NCBI GenBank assembly: GCA_010093685.1
Contig: MU006216.1
Span: 128,632-192,631 of the forward strand
DNA from: Ophiobolus disseminans
Lineage: Eukaryota; Ascomycota; Dothideomycetes; Pleosporales; Phaeosphaeriaceae
Reading direction: 5' to 3'
DNA length: 64,000 nt
The position numbers were made by a program, and so were the translations under genes. The notes beneath the pieces were generated by a model. The model had not been told where the DNA came from. It saw only the letters and a program-made list of their open reading frames with translations, and ran no database searches. Positions 30,234 to 41,128 of the stretch are shown here, one piece after another (position 1 is the stretch's first letter; every line of letters begins with the position of its first letter).

Positions 30234-30723
30234 CGTGGAAGACGAGGTGTATTAGAAAAGGTTCGGATGTTTGTGTTCTAGAGATACCCAAAACTTGTAT
30301 TGCATTGCGCTTATAATGTACGTATGGATTTTGTCTAATTAGTAGACGCATAGTTGCATTACTGCACCACCACTCATAATTTACTTGCATATCACTGCTT
30401 TCTAGCATCATTTCCATAGCCACGGCTTTTGTGGCGGCGTACAATGGACCTACATTATCCGACATGGCAATAGCCAGCACTCGAGCAACAACAGTTCTGC
30501 TTTCGCACCCCGAGCCTGTCTGTATGCGCAGCACTACCAGAAACCCCGCGCGAGGCCTGGAATCATGTGAAAATCTTCAGGCTCTAATGTCACGGAATGA
30601 ACTGTTAAGCAGCAACGACATCACTTCTTCGTCGTATCGCATCTTGTGAGAGCGCCGTTCGATTCATATATGTACCATCCAACAAGCACTAAAATTTCCA
30701 TCATACACACACCCCTCAATACT
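30234..30723. other. intergenic between convergent genes
   Basis: 3' flanks of the transporter (+) and of the small Cys-containing gene (-). Nothing else recognised. Confidence 0.5.
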
Positions 30724-30996
30724 TCACAAATCCCACTCCCCCTCCCTTTTCCTCCTCCACCCCAAAAACTCATCCCACCGACTCGCTCGCCGGCCATCAT
30801 ACACCGCTTCCCTGATACATGTCTCGCACTCCTGTGTCTCGTTGATGACTTGGGGAATGGCGCTGGTGGTGTAGTCGGGGCACTCGATTGTTAGGCCTGA
30901 GGGGCCCAGGATGGCGAGGCCTTTGCCGCAGTTGGTTGGGCGGCGGGATATGAGGGTGTGGCATGTTGGGCAGAGGGTGAGGGTGTAGTGGCACAT
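30724..30996 (-). CDS. small cysteine-containing protein of unknown function
   Basis: A 90-residue frame starting MCHYTLTLCPTCHTLISRR and ending RRKREGEWDL. It has CPTC, CGKG and ECETC cysteine pairs that could bind zinc. The style, beginning MC.YT, is frequent among small unannotated proteins of Pleosporales. The frame is open further upstream to an ATG at 31194, but that extension is Pro/Thr/His-rich and repetitive, so the inner ATG is preferred. No known family. Confidence 0.5.
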   Translation of the reverse strand: MCHYTLTLCPTCHTLISRRPTNCGKGLAILGPSGLTIECPDYTTSAIPQVINETQECETCIREAVYDGRRASRWDEFLGWRRKREGEWDL

Positions 30997-31289
30997 TGTG
31001 GGGTGTGGGTGGGGGAGAGAGGGGGGAGTGGTGGTTTTGGGTAGGATGGGGGTGATGGTGGCGCGGGAATGTGAAGGGCGTGGTGTGTTGCATGGACATG
31101 AAATGGGTGGTGTGTTGCTTGGATATGAATATTGAGTGGATGGGTTCAAGATGCGTTTTAGTGAATAAATGTGTTCGTTGGAGTGGCCCGACATTGTGAG
31201 TTTGCGATGTTGGAATTAGCACTTCATTGTATCATTTGTGATCGGTCAATGCCAGTCAATACCACTTCCCTATCACAAAGGATTGTTTC

Positions 31290-31714
31290 TTACACACCCT
31301 CCATCTTTGTCACATTGTGCATTTCCAAGTCGTTCTGCACGACGTTTTTGATGGTTGCACGCGCCTCGTTATTTGCCTGCGCTGGAGCGACAGCATCCTT
31401 TTTATCTGTAAGACGGGATTGGCCCTTCTTAGTGCTCCACAGTCGCAGCCCGTTGTCGCTGAACAGCACTTCAGTTTTCTCGATAGTTTTCCCGCTCATC
31501 TCAAAGTAAGGTAACCAAGATTAAATAATTTCAGCAAGGTAGAGCGCGTCGAAGACAATGAAGTGCCTCCATCAGATGTTGAGAAAGGCTAACGGGATAA
31601 ACATACCAATAGCGAAGTCTTTGTAGCATCAGTAGATAACTTCTCCGCAGAAGCCATAGCTCCGCTTTCCGACCCCGATGCCGCAGCATCTTCGTTAGTT
31701 GCTTGATCAGACAT
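31290..31714 (-). CDS. small hydrophilic protein of unknown function
   Basis: Two exons, 31714-31607 and 31499-31290, joined across a 107-bp intron (GTATGT...TTTGAG), encode 105 residues. The head is Ala/Ser/Glu-rich (MSDQATNEDAAASGSESG). The tail is basic and helical-looking (KTIEKTEVLFSDNGLRLW, NNEARATIKNVVQNDLEMH). No domain is recognised. Clean splice sites and a phase-0 junction support a real gene. Confidence 0.55.
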
Positions 31715-32429
31715 GCCAATGTCAGATAGTTATTGCTTAGTCTGCTGAAGCCACTGCGCTTTGTTCCAGCGATCAGAGGATGGTGAAGCGATAGCTACGC
31801 AAATGGGCAGTCGAGCCGAGTTCATGGGTAGAGAAAATTATCTGGGATGTGGGCATGATGTGAAGAACCATTCGTGAGCTGGGTGCAGCGTTGATTTGAC
31901 GATCTGCGACTTTCTGAACCTCGGAAGACTGATGCGACCTCAGAAAGCCAGGTTGTACGAAATCAATTCAAGGTGCAGAACAGTCGGTAGTAAAACTTAC
32001 CTAGCTACCATCTGCGTGTAAGAAACGTACTCTCGAGCGTTCGCAGTCAGCATCGAGATTGACGATTCAGTCGTCCTTAATTCGGCATGGCAGGGGCGAA
32101 AGTCTTCACGTCATTGTGGTATAAAGTCTACATTGTTAGTGCGAAAGAAGCTGCACCATATCGAAAAAATAAAACTCTTGCAACTTCAAACACAAGTCTT
32201 TGGTGTCGAGGTAGTCTCTTGAGCCCTCTCAACAGTTCCACCCTTGCCACGCCATCGTTCGTGCCCCGCGCATTAGCGCCCGCTTAGTATATGTGTTCCT
32301 GCACACACGCGAGGATGACTCAGGAGCATCTCACAAAATTAACTCCAGGGATTGTAGCTTTAGTCTATCAGAATTGTCAACATTGTATTGCAGTCAAATT
32401 TCAAATCTTTCATCAAGCTTCACAGCACA
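31715..32429. other. intergenic upstream of tRNA-Pro
   Basis: Promoter side of the small minus-strand gene. No reading frame or repeat of note. Confidence 0.5.
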
Positions 32430-32572
32430 GGTCTTGTGGTCTAGTGGTATGATTGTAAGAAAACCCTATGAAGCTACCCCTTGAGATCCTTCACTAACAG
32501 AACATCAGCTCGCTTAGGGTTTACCCGAGCATTGCTTGCGAGAGGCCCCGCGTTCGAGTCGCGGCAAGACCC
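32430..32572 (+). tRNA. tRNA-Pro (anticodon AGG) with canonical intron plus a 54-nt extra insert
   Basis: The acceptor stem pairs ggtcttg (32430-32436) with caagacc (32565-32571). The D arm gtc tagtggtat gat and A-box tggtctagtgg are intact. The anticodon stem pairs ctcgc (32509-32513) with gcgag (32538-32542), loop ttAGGgt with anticodon 32516-32518. The T arm is ccgcg-ttcgagt-cgcgg with a good B-box. A T5 Pol III terminator lies at 32576-32580. A 17-nt intron at the canonical 37/38 position (32520-32536) contains accc, able to pair with the anticodon region. A second interruption of 54 nt (32455-32508) separates D-arm base 26 from base 27. It begins GTAAGA, contains CACTAAC 10 nt before its end and ends CAG. 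With both removed the cloverleaf is complete. Whether the gene is functional depends on removal of the 54-nt insert. Confidence 0.85.
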
Positions 32573-32916
32573 CTATTTTTGCTCCTGTGACTTCTCGGGT
32601 GGTGTTAGCGATTACGGAGGTGTATATTTTTGCATGTGTTCTTGAAAGATGTAGATGATATGCCCCTGTGCATGCCCGCATGCTGGCAGATGTGCTTTTT
32701 GTTCTACACAAAAGACCCGACGACCCGACACAATACCTCGCGACATCAGCTATTCGCACTCACGATCACCTGTTTTGGTGGTCTTCTCGTTCCGTCTAGC
32801 GTGACACGCGGTTTCCGAAATGTCCAAGCTCTGGCCACGTCTGAATTCTAAACTTTGCACTCTTTTTCGTCTTGTCTGCTCCATACATTTGCTTTCGTAG
32901 GAAAACCAAGGACAAC
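32573..32916. other. intergenic between tRNA-Pro and ceramidase gene
   Basis: Pol III terminator at its start, then the ceramidase promoter and leader. No gene seen. Confidence 0.5.
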
Positions 32917-34005
32917 ATGCAACTACGCTGGCCATATCCAAGCGGCCCTAAAGTCGGGGCATGGGGCCCGGTGACGTCGAATCACAAGTGAGTTTGTGCC
33001 GAGATGTACGAGTTTGAGCTTGGCTGACTTGATGTAGCTTTTGTGAAGAGGTATGTATTATTTCGAAGAGGAATATTTGTAATTGGTGTGCATGGCTGAA
33101 TGATGGAAGGACTATGTCATTACGCCATACATTGGCGAATTCGTGAATACATTGACGAACATCACATACGGTACATGTCTTCCATTGCCTCCATTCGTCA
33201 CATGTCTTAATACTCAATCGAAGTCATATATGGCACCATCGGCCTCCTACGCGTGCGCACTCGCCCCGACGGCAGCCTTCTCTCCACGCTCGCATTCCCC
33301 TACTTCGGTCTCATCGGCGTCGGGCTACTATCCGCCTGGTTCCACGCGACTCTCAAGTACCACTCGCAAATGGGGGATGACTTGAGCATGTTCCTTGCCG
33401 TCGGATCGCTGCTGCACCAACTGCTGTGTTTCGAAGCTAGCGTGGCGGAGCGCCGCAAGTACACGGCAGCGATTCTGGGCGTCCTGATTCCGGTGTCGGT
33501 GTATCATGTGTGGGCGGATGAGATTTATGTGCATGAGGTTGTGTTTGCGGGCATGGTTTTCTTGGTGAGTAGGAGGGTGAGGGCGCTGATTAAGAGGAAG
33601 GTTAAGAGCGAGGAGAGGAGGAAGCGGTTGGCGAGTATGGCGACGTTTGGGATATGTATGTTCACATTTTTGTCCCTGGCTGTATCGGGATGCCTTTGCT
33701 GACATGGTACAGCGACTGGCCTGTTCGGGTACTTTCTATGGAACATCGACTTCCATCTTTGCAGCTACGTCACTGCCTTCAAACGGTCCATCGGTCTACC
33801 ATGGGGCTTCCTGTTTGAGCTGCACGGTTGGTGGCATATCTGCACGGGGATTGGCGCCTATGTTGGTATGGCGCTCGTTGAGTATCTCGTTACTATTGAG
33901 GAGGGCAAGACTGGAAGGATTGAAGAGGGGTTCGTTTGGCCTGTTAGATCTGTGTTGAGGGATTTCGATGCGGTGGAGAGGACTGGTGAAAAGAAGGTGC
34001 AGTGA
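32917..34005 (+). CDS. alkaline ceramidase
   Basis: Five exons, 32917-32987, 33038-33050, 33110-33170, 33224-33655 and 33713-34005, sum to 289 residues. Exon 2 is only 13 nt and codes the FCEE that precedes DYVITPYIGEFVNTLTNITY. The motifs NFCEEDY, FHATLKYHSQMGDDLSM and FELHGWWHICTGIGAYVG match the ceramidase family (yeast Ypc1/Ydc1, human ACER3). Their His, Asp and Ser residues bind the catalytic zinc. About seven membrane helices are visible. It is expected in the ER or Golgi membrane, hydrolysing ceramide (phyto- or dihydroceramide) to free sphingoid base and fatty acid. The C-terminal tail is short and charged. Confidence 0.93.
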
Positions 34006-34531
34006 GCTGCAGATGATCAAATTGCACCTACGGTGCAGACTCTACAATGCTATATACTTTGGCTGAGTGTGTCTCTACACTCAACGGGAAAGCCACCAAC
34101 CTTAGCTGTGAGAGACATTGCGATGACCTTGGCTCCACTATCATCTAGGTAAAGGGAAACATGTGCGCTGCTATCAGATCTGGAATGACGATGTACACGC
34201 GTGTTCCAAACATCCACATAATGAAGCTCGTCATATGCGCCACATACAACAGGGATCGCTGACGCCACTGCACGGCGTTCCAAGTCCGTGGCTAACTTTC
34301 CTCTTCGTATCCGGATGTGGGCGGGGCCTTCCCCAAAAGGCGGCGCGTCGGCCGGCTTGAGAATGATCGCTCACCATGACGTAGCTCCCCTGCCAATTCT
34401 CAGGAACCACCTTGCCTTAGGCGCTGCTTACAGCTACCTTTACACCTCAACAGCACACGATCTCCTCAACCACACACCTCAAACACACATACACCTTCTT
34501 GTCATATCAATTGACACTCTACAACCCCATC
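34006..34531. other. intergenic between two plus-strand genes
   Basis: Ceramidase 3' end and promoter of the next gene. No reading frame with support. Confidence 0.5.
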
Positions 34532-35277
34532 ATGGATGTATGTACTCTGTTGGACGCGCAGCTCGGATGATGAGGGGAAGCTGATGATTCTGCAGGTCTA
34601 CTACTTTTACTCGTATGGAACAGCCGCATGGCTGGGTACGTCAATCCAGTCTCCCAACACGTATTCATAGCTAACAAGCACCAGCAACCCAAGCCGCGCC
34701 GCTCATCGCATCGCCCACCATGATCGTAGCCCTCCTGTCCCCAGAAGTGCGCGAGGCATCCAGTACGTCGCCCACCCACCGCCCCAGCATCCGATTGAGA
34801 ACTAACCCGCCATCCAGCTCTCGAGGTCTACTTCTCCCGTACGCTGGGCTTCACGCTCCTCACGCTCGGCGCGCTGACCGTGCTGCTCACGGGCTCTGTG
34901 CCGCTGAGTAGTCGCTTGTCTGAAGGTATGTTTCCAGCCTCCCCCCTTAACATCTAACACCACACAGCACTAACTCAACCCCAGGCGTCACGACCGAAAA
35001 CACAGACCCCAAAGCCCCCTACGCGCTCCCGACGCTCACCATCACCGCCATCTTCCACGCCGTCTACGCCTTCTACTGCTACGCCATGTGGACCGAGACG
35101 GGCGTCGTGAGCTTCAGCCTCGGCACGCTGGGCTCGACCTTCTTCGCCGCCGTGGCTTTCTGGTGTATCTTGTTTGCGAGCAGCAATGGCAAGATTAGCA
35201 GGAAGACGGGTGCGGATAAGAGGACGAGTGGGTTCCCGTTTAAGAATACTGAGGCGGATAGGAGGAAGGGGAGGTAG
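34532..35277 (+). CDS. small four-helix integral membrane protein, unknown function
   Basis: Five exons, 34532-34537, 34596-34635, 34685-34762, 34818-34925 and 34985-35277, sum to 174 residues. The first coding exon is just ATG GAT. The protein begins MDVYYFYSYGTAAWLATQA and shows four hydrophobic segments (SPTMIVALL, TLGFTLLTLGALTVLL, TLTITAIFHAVYAFYCYAM, TFFAAVAFWCILFA). It ends in a basic tail (NGKISRKTGADKRTSGFPFKN). It looks like a widespread ascomycete membrane protein without a named function. All four introns have canonical ends, and frame continuity through five exons makes the model reliable. Convergent with the Iec1-like gene. Confidence 0.78.
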
Positions 35278-35523
35278 ATGCTGGAATGGCATATGGGCGG
35301 CGGATACAGCAGGCAAGGCTTGGGCTTGGGATGGTGCAAATTCTTGGGTCGTGCATGAGCGGGCGGAGGAACTTGATGAGAGGCGCTGTGAAGGCGCGCG
35401 ACACACGGAAGCTTGGTTGGACACACGACTGCTGGAAGGCAGTCAAGCGAGCCTATAAACAGGATGCTTTGAATAAAACCATATCTTTGATTCGTACTAT
35501 GAATGCCCCACCGACATCATGCT

Positions 35524-37200
35524 CTAACCCTCAGCCCTCATCCTACCATACTCCATGAGATGACGTATCAGCGGGTTCTTCCACCGAGGCCTGCATGCAG
35601 TCCATACAATACCGCGTTGATCACACAGCGCGCGAAGTTGAAATAAGCCCAGCTCATTGTACCCATAGAAGGCGACGACTTTCGACGGGTTTGTGCCGGG
35701 GGAAAGTGGTATCTTTGAGTCACGCTTGTGGAAGTAATAACTATGCCAGTCCGCATTGTTTGGCCTTGCTTTGGGCGGCGGCGGAGGCGGGCCGTTGGGG
35801 AGGAGTATACGACCTAGTTCTGAGCAACAAGTGGGCGCAGGTATTATTGCGCAAGGAGCTTGCTAAGCTTGAATACCGCGCTGCTGCTGCTGGGCGGCGT
35901 CGTCGCGGCGTATGTCCAGCGGCGGGGGTCGTGCCTCCTGATGCGACGTTTCTGCGGATTGTCTGACATCCAGTTGCTCATAGTCTTCACGCCACCACGG
36001 TAATTTTCCATTCTTAGGCTTGATCGGCAATCTCCTCGACGGTTCGATGTCGTATTCCACAGCATTTAGTATCGCATCTTCTCTCTCGCCGCGCTCCGCG
36101 CGTTTCCGGCGCTCAGTAGAGACTTCGGCCTCCATGAGGTTTTCGACGAGGAGTTCTTTTGCTTCCCATTCTTCTTTGCGCTGCTTTTCGAGCACGTCGG
36201 CTTGGGTGCGCAGATCGTCGCTGTCTTGCTGGGCCCATTTTAGTTGGCGGCGCAGCAGCTCGAAGAGGGCGGGTGCGGGCAGGGAGAGCTCGCGGTCGGT
36301 GAAGTCGATGTCGGGGGGGAATTGCACCATGGTGGGGGCGTTTGGGTTGGCGAGGTCTTGCAGGTAGATGACGTTGTTGTGGGCGTAGTCGGCATCGGAG
36401 GCCGGAGGTATGGGTGCGCTGTTGGGAGGATGTGAATGTGAGGATGGGGAGGCTGGCGTGGAGCCCTTCTCGGGCTTCTTGCCGTCCGCATTGAGGATGA
36501 GCCGGATGCGCTGCTTGTTGTTGGAGGGGTTCGAGGAGTGATGCTTAGGCACTGGGTCGGATGGGCGCAGAGCCTCAGTCTCGTGGACGGTGCGCATGTG
36601 CTTTGCCAGCGCGTCTGAACGGGTGAAGGAGCGGTCGCATTCTAGTACAGTGTCAGTTCAAGTCACATGGTGATGTGTATAGTCGAACATACCTGGTAAT
36701 GTGCAGTAGAACGGCTTTTCCCGCGTGTGGCTTCGCATATGCGCCCTGAGCGCGTACCCGCTGGCGTGCGGTATGCCCTTTCTTGTGCAGTCGCTCCATT
36801 CGCAGCTGTACTTCTTCTGTCGCGTCCCGATATGGTCTTCGTGCAGATGGTTGACCAGCATGTCCATGTTGTCCAGATCGCCGGCCTCGCAGCCCTCCCA
36901 CTTGCACACCGTCACCTGGTCCTGGCCCGAGTCGTCGAACTCCTGCGACATGCCCGGGTGGTGGGTTGGCGACGCAGGGACCGATCCATCCGTGTCTTCG
37001 GAGAGATAGGCCTCCTCGGGCGGCGGGACGACATTGTGAGGCGGCGGCGACGAGGGCGCGCGGTGGTTAAGGCGCAGACGCTTCGTCGGGCGCTGGAGGT
37101 CGTGGTCCGGGGTGTCTTCCATGCTGCGCGGTCGGCCTTTGACGTTGTCGGGGAAGTCGTCAGACTCGTAGTCTGAGAGGTCCGAGGCTGGGGATTCCAT
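35524..37200 (-). CDS. C2H2 zinc-finger protein, Iec1 (INO80 complex)-like
   Basis: Exons 37200-36693, 36641-35877 and 35819-35524 sum to 522 residues. After an acidic Pro/Ser-rich head come three fingers. The first, CKWEGCEAGDLDNMDMLVNH, is of the GLI-like WEGC type. The second is CEWSDCTRKGIPHASGYALRAH. The third, CTLPECDRSFTRSDALAKH, is split by the 51-bp intron 1. A coiled region (LEKQRKEEWEAKELLVENL) follows. The pattern fits Iec1, a subunit of the INO80 chromatin remodeller, or a close C2H2 relative. If intron 2 (35820-35876, GTATTC...CTCAG, 57 nt) is retained, translation ends at TAG 35865-35863 after 428 residues. If spliced, the frame adds about 97 residues that look conserved (WHSYYFHKRDSKIPLSPG, then VVAFYGYNELGLFQLRALC). 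Confidence 0.8.
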
Positions 37201-37683
37201 GTTTGGCGCTATTTATGTGGGGGATAGGGGCGTTGGTGGCCGGCCAAGGTGAAGGTGGGAGTCGTGCTGGTGAGCTCAGGCGCGTTGGAGACGGGGAGCG
37301 GAGGAGACTAACATTTAGCTCCCGCCGCATCTTTTCTGGCTACCATGACCACGCTTCGACTTCTTCTCCTCCCACAACCTTGGACACACGACCGTATGAT
37401 ATTTTGTTCATCTGAGAGTGGTCCCAGAGCATCAATGCACGCGCATCACAGAGCATCTCTCCCTGCTGACAGACAATGTAAGCACCCACCTTCGCACTTT
37501 CCACGTTTTATGATGATTTCAAAGAGTTCTGCAATTCCAACGGCCTCGCTTCACAGCGTGTCCGAATGCGGATTACTCTATACACTACTATTTGTCTGAT
37601 CCCTCAGCTACAAACTGTCCCCTCCACGCGCATCTCGAGCATGCGCAAATGCTGACATGCGCTCGTAGATAACCTACACCGGC
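37201..37683. other. intergenic between C2H2 and AKR genes
   Basis: Promoter of the C2H2 gene and 3' flank of the AKR gene. Nothing else recognised. Confidence 0.5.
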
Positions 37684-38833
37684 TCAAACGAAGAGATGAT
37701 GCGACATGGCTTCCGGGTACCTTCCTCCAATCACAGAGAACTTCTCTAGAATCTTGCCTAGCGCCTTGAAATCCTCCTCACTCAGCGTTGCCGGCTTCAT
37801 GTTCTCCTCGATCCGCGCAGACGTCGTCGCACCGGGAATCGGGATAATGGTGGGTAGCCCTGGCTTTCCGCTGTGGTACAGCACCCAGCCCAGTGCGATC
37901 TGAGCTGGCGTGACGCCCTTTTGCTTTGCCATGTCTTCGACCGCGTGGTACAGCTTGATGTTCTCGCCAAAGACATCGGGCTGGAAGCGCGGCAGCGTGC
38001 GGAGGTACGAATCTTCTTCGAGGTCTTCGAACTTCTGGTACCTGCCCGTCTGCATCGTGTCAGCGTCGTTGCAGCCAAAGGACGTATTACTTACGAGGAA
38101 GCCCCGTCCCAAGGGCGAGTAGGCAATGAGAGTGATACCCAGCTCAGCGCATGTCGCTGCGACATCGTTCTCGAGAATTTCAGTCACCCACAGCGAGAAC
38201 TCGACCTCAACAGCAGAGATGGGGTGCACGGCGTGTGCCTTGCGAATGGTCTTTGCGCTGACCTCGCTCAAGCTGATACCGCCGAGCTTGCCAGCCTTGA
38301 CATACTCTGCGATGTAACCTACAGTCTCTTCGATTGGCACATCGAGATCAACACGAGCTGCAGGTTCCCAATTAGCTTGTAACTGCCCCAACGGCATGCA
38401 TGCACACTCACCACACTCAAACAAGTCCAGAAACTTCTTCCCATCCAGCACACGCAGACATTCGTCAATGCTGCGCTTGATCCCCTCCTTGCTGCCATCC
38501 GGCTTCATCTGGCCTGGTACTATGCCCCCCTTGATGGAAAGCACAACTTTCTCCGCATCCTCGGGGTACTTGGTGAAGTACTCGTTGAGCAAGTGTAGCG
38601 AGTTGCGCTCAGGGCTGCCGTACAGCTCGCCGCCATTCCAGTTGCTTGCACCGAGCGACAGCGCCGTGCGCATCGCCTCGAAGCTCTGGGCTTGCGGCGG
38701 TGGACTCATGCGCCACGTGAGGCCTTTGAGCGTTTGTTAGTGCATGCCAACATTACCACCATGCCGTTGTTAATTACGCACCCATGAGGCCATAGCCTAT
38801 CTCGCCCACGTCTTTTCCAGTGAGTTTCGGCAT
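37684..38833 (-). CDS. aldo-keto reductase, pyridoxal reductase-like (AKR8)
   Basis: Four exons, 38833-38782, 38723-38412, 38357-38095 and 38049-37684, encode 330 residues. The protein begins MPKLTGKDVGEIGYGLMG. The TIM-barrel landmarks are NWNGGELYG (catalytic Tyr), VVLSIKGG (catalytic Lys), FECARVD where other AKRs have a His motif, GISLSEVSAKTIRKAH, AVEVEFSLW, LIAYSPLGRGFL and the NADPH site PIPGATTSARIEEN. The FECARVD and NWNGGE variants fit the pyridoxal reductase branch (S. pombe Plr1). That enzyme reduces pyridoxal to pyridoxine with NADPH in vitamin B6 salvage. Two introns (54 and 45 bp) are multiples of three without stops. The activity is inferred by motif only. Confidence 0.88.
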
Positions 38834-39609
38834 CTTGGCAATGAGGTCGTCGTGCAAAGTAGTGCAGCTTTGAAGCTTGGGTGGGGCGCAGTCCTTAAAA
38901 TAAAATCTTAAAGCTTGTGGAATGATGATATCACTGCCAGACTATTGAACCTGTGCTCTGATCTGCCCTCTGTTCTACTCAAACCCTCCAACTTGTTATA
39001 TACCCAACCCATCACAATTCTCGGGCCCGAAACCACACCCTTGTTTACTTAATACTGCCCCCCGCGCCAACGCGTACGGGCGTTTCGAGGCGTAAAGTCC
39101 GCGCCATGACGCTAACTCCGCTAGAAGTAGTGCATCCTATCACAGCGGTGTGAGCGAGGCGCTAGTGGACTTAAGAGCGGGTGGAAATGCATGGGTATGT
39201 GTATGTAAGCTGGTGGAGGGGGTTGCGTATGCAGGGCGGGATTGGTAACTTTCAACTTGGGGGCAGGTGTATGGTGTTGGAGATGTGATGGTGTGGTGTG
39301 CGGTGTGTTTGAGCGGCTGGTTCTGCTGAGTATTGTGAATGAGGGGGCATGGAACAAGAAACGCCCATCTCACCATGGTACGCAAAGCTGTTGGATGCAT
39401 ACCTACGTAGTTAGTGATTATGTCTCGAACCCGACGCGACGATGCCCAAACCCAAGTGCATTCGAGCCAGGCATTCCACATGAGTTCTACAGTACACACT
39501 GGACAAGGCTATGAATGGTTGCAAAAATCATGAAGGGTATATCCCAAACAAACAAACAAACAAAACAACCATTACGCTCAAACTCCAACGCCATACATCC
39601 CATTTCATA
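38834..39609. other. intergenic, nothing recognised
   Basis: Promoter of the AKR gene and 3' flank of the receptor gene. Short frames only. An aaacaaacaaac run lies near 39547-39562. Confidence 0.45.
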
Positions 39610-41128
39610 TCATGCTTTCCGTGGCCGCGCTCCATCGTCCATGATCCACTCCTCACTCCCCGCATCCGACAATTTATTCACCGCCCCGCTGCGCGGCGTG
39701 ATACTCCCCGTCTCCTCCTCCTCAATGGACACGACCTGATTCACGCCGATAGCGTTGGCAGGGACATTCGAGCTCTTATCCATATCGCCATTCGAGCTCG
39801 CCCACGCAAGATGGCGCTGACCCTTATCATCACCACTCTTCAGCGCCTCGACAGAGAAGGCGTGTTCCAGCTTCTTGCTTGCAGATTTGTTGCCGTTGGA
39901 GATATCAGAGAGGGGCTGGAACGCAAACGACTCGCCGTGCGTGGTGCGCCCTGTTTGCACGCCGTAGGTGGGGCGCGTGGCGCCGCTGTGGGTTTTGTAG
40001 GAGGAGCCGAAGAGGGCGGGGAAGATGCGCGAGAGGACGGGTTTGACGCCCGAGAGGCAGCCGCAGATGATGCCGATGTCCATTTCGAGGACCATGCAGG
40101 ACCAGACGGCCGAGCCGTTCCCTGGGCGTTGGGTTAGTTTATGGTGTTGTTTGGAAGAGCTGGGGAAGTGCACACATAGAGTGTCGTATGATTCGAAGAA
40201 TACTTCGAGGTAGTACATCCGCAGTACGCCCGCGACGCAGACTAGTAGCCCAACGGAAAAGAGGAATATGAGGCCGAGGCGCTGTTTGAGGGGAAGATGC
40301 AAGCTCCAAAGAGGCTTTGCAGGCCACAGATAGACGAGGAAGTCGCTGAAAGAGTTCAGCGCTGCGATCGCCACAAGAGTAGCGCGCATGTTGATGCACT
40401 TCTGCTCGACGTCGGTGTCCCAAAAAGACCTGATCGGCCGACATTGGAAGAGCGAGAGGAATAGACACGTGATGGTGTACATGCTGACGAAGCCAGCCAT
40501 GATGTAGCAAAACATCTTATCCGCTCGACTGGGGAAGAGGCGGAAGTACGTCAAGCACAGCGAGATCTTGGTCAGAGAGCATGCTGCTGGAAATAAAAGG
40601 TCTGCTGTGTAGCCCATCTACGGCATGTCAGTTGTGGAGACATTACAATGTTTTAATCATGTAATGTACCTTCCAGTATGGTGTGTGCCATTCGGGCTTC
40701 TGATCCCATATGTGAATCCCTAGGCCGAGTTTGAGGCAGACCAGCGGAAAGATGGAGACTGGCAGAGCAAATAGCTAGGTGAGGATTAATTTCGTGGACG
40801 ATCGGGTCGCATCGGGCTTTACTGACCATGGCAGCCAGCATCATCCAGTCATCATACCACAGGATCTGTCGAAGGAGTCCCTTGCCATAAAACCGCACCG
40901 CAACAACTAAACGATAAACTCGTAAGCATGTATTCGAACAATCTTAGGTCCCTTTGACGATAGCCTCGACAATTCAAAAGGTCGATTTGGACATCTCGGC
41001 TACTTACATATAACAGCCAGAGCAAGTGCCGGCGCTGTGAGCCCGATAATCAGGCCTTGCAGATTCTCAGGGTTCTCGTAGTTGGGTGCCGGCCATGACT
41101 TGCGCTGTTCCTCGGTGGGAGCAGCCAT
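39610..41128 (-). CDS. Pth11-like rhodopsin-domain membrane protein
   Basis: Five exons, 41128-41008, 40906-40827, 40774-40670, 40617-40176 and 40121-39610, sum to 419 residues. Seven hydrophobic helices span about residues 20-290. They carry the fungal rhodopsin-domain features: KGLLRQILWYDDWMMLAA (the YDDW signature after TM1), LGLGIHIWD, ADLLFPAACSLTKISLCLTY and FRLFP, CRPIRSFWD, and FSDFLVYLWPAKPLW. The C-terminal ~130 residues are cytosolic, Ser/Gly-rich and probably phosphorylated. No CFEM domain precedes the helices. The family includes Magnaporthe Pth11, a GPCR-like surface sensor, but most members, this one included, have no known ligand. Confidence 0.87.

Noticed and set aside
39410..39480. 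Possible minus-strand tRNA (gggttcgag B-box-like string)
   Set aside because: No matching acceptor or anticodon stem could be drawn around it.
39547..39562. aaac short tandem repeat
   Set aside because: Too short to be informative.
28481..41128. Secondary-metabolite cluster built from the transporter, AKR and receptor genes
   Set aside because: No synthase, P450 or cluster regulator lies among them, and housekeeping genes separate them.
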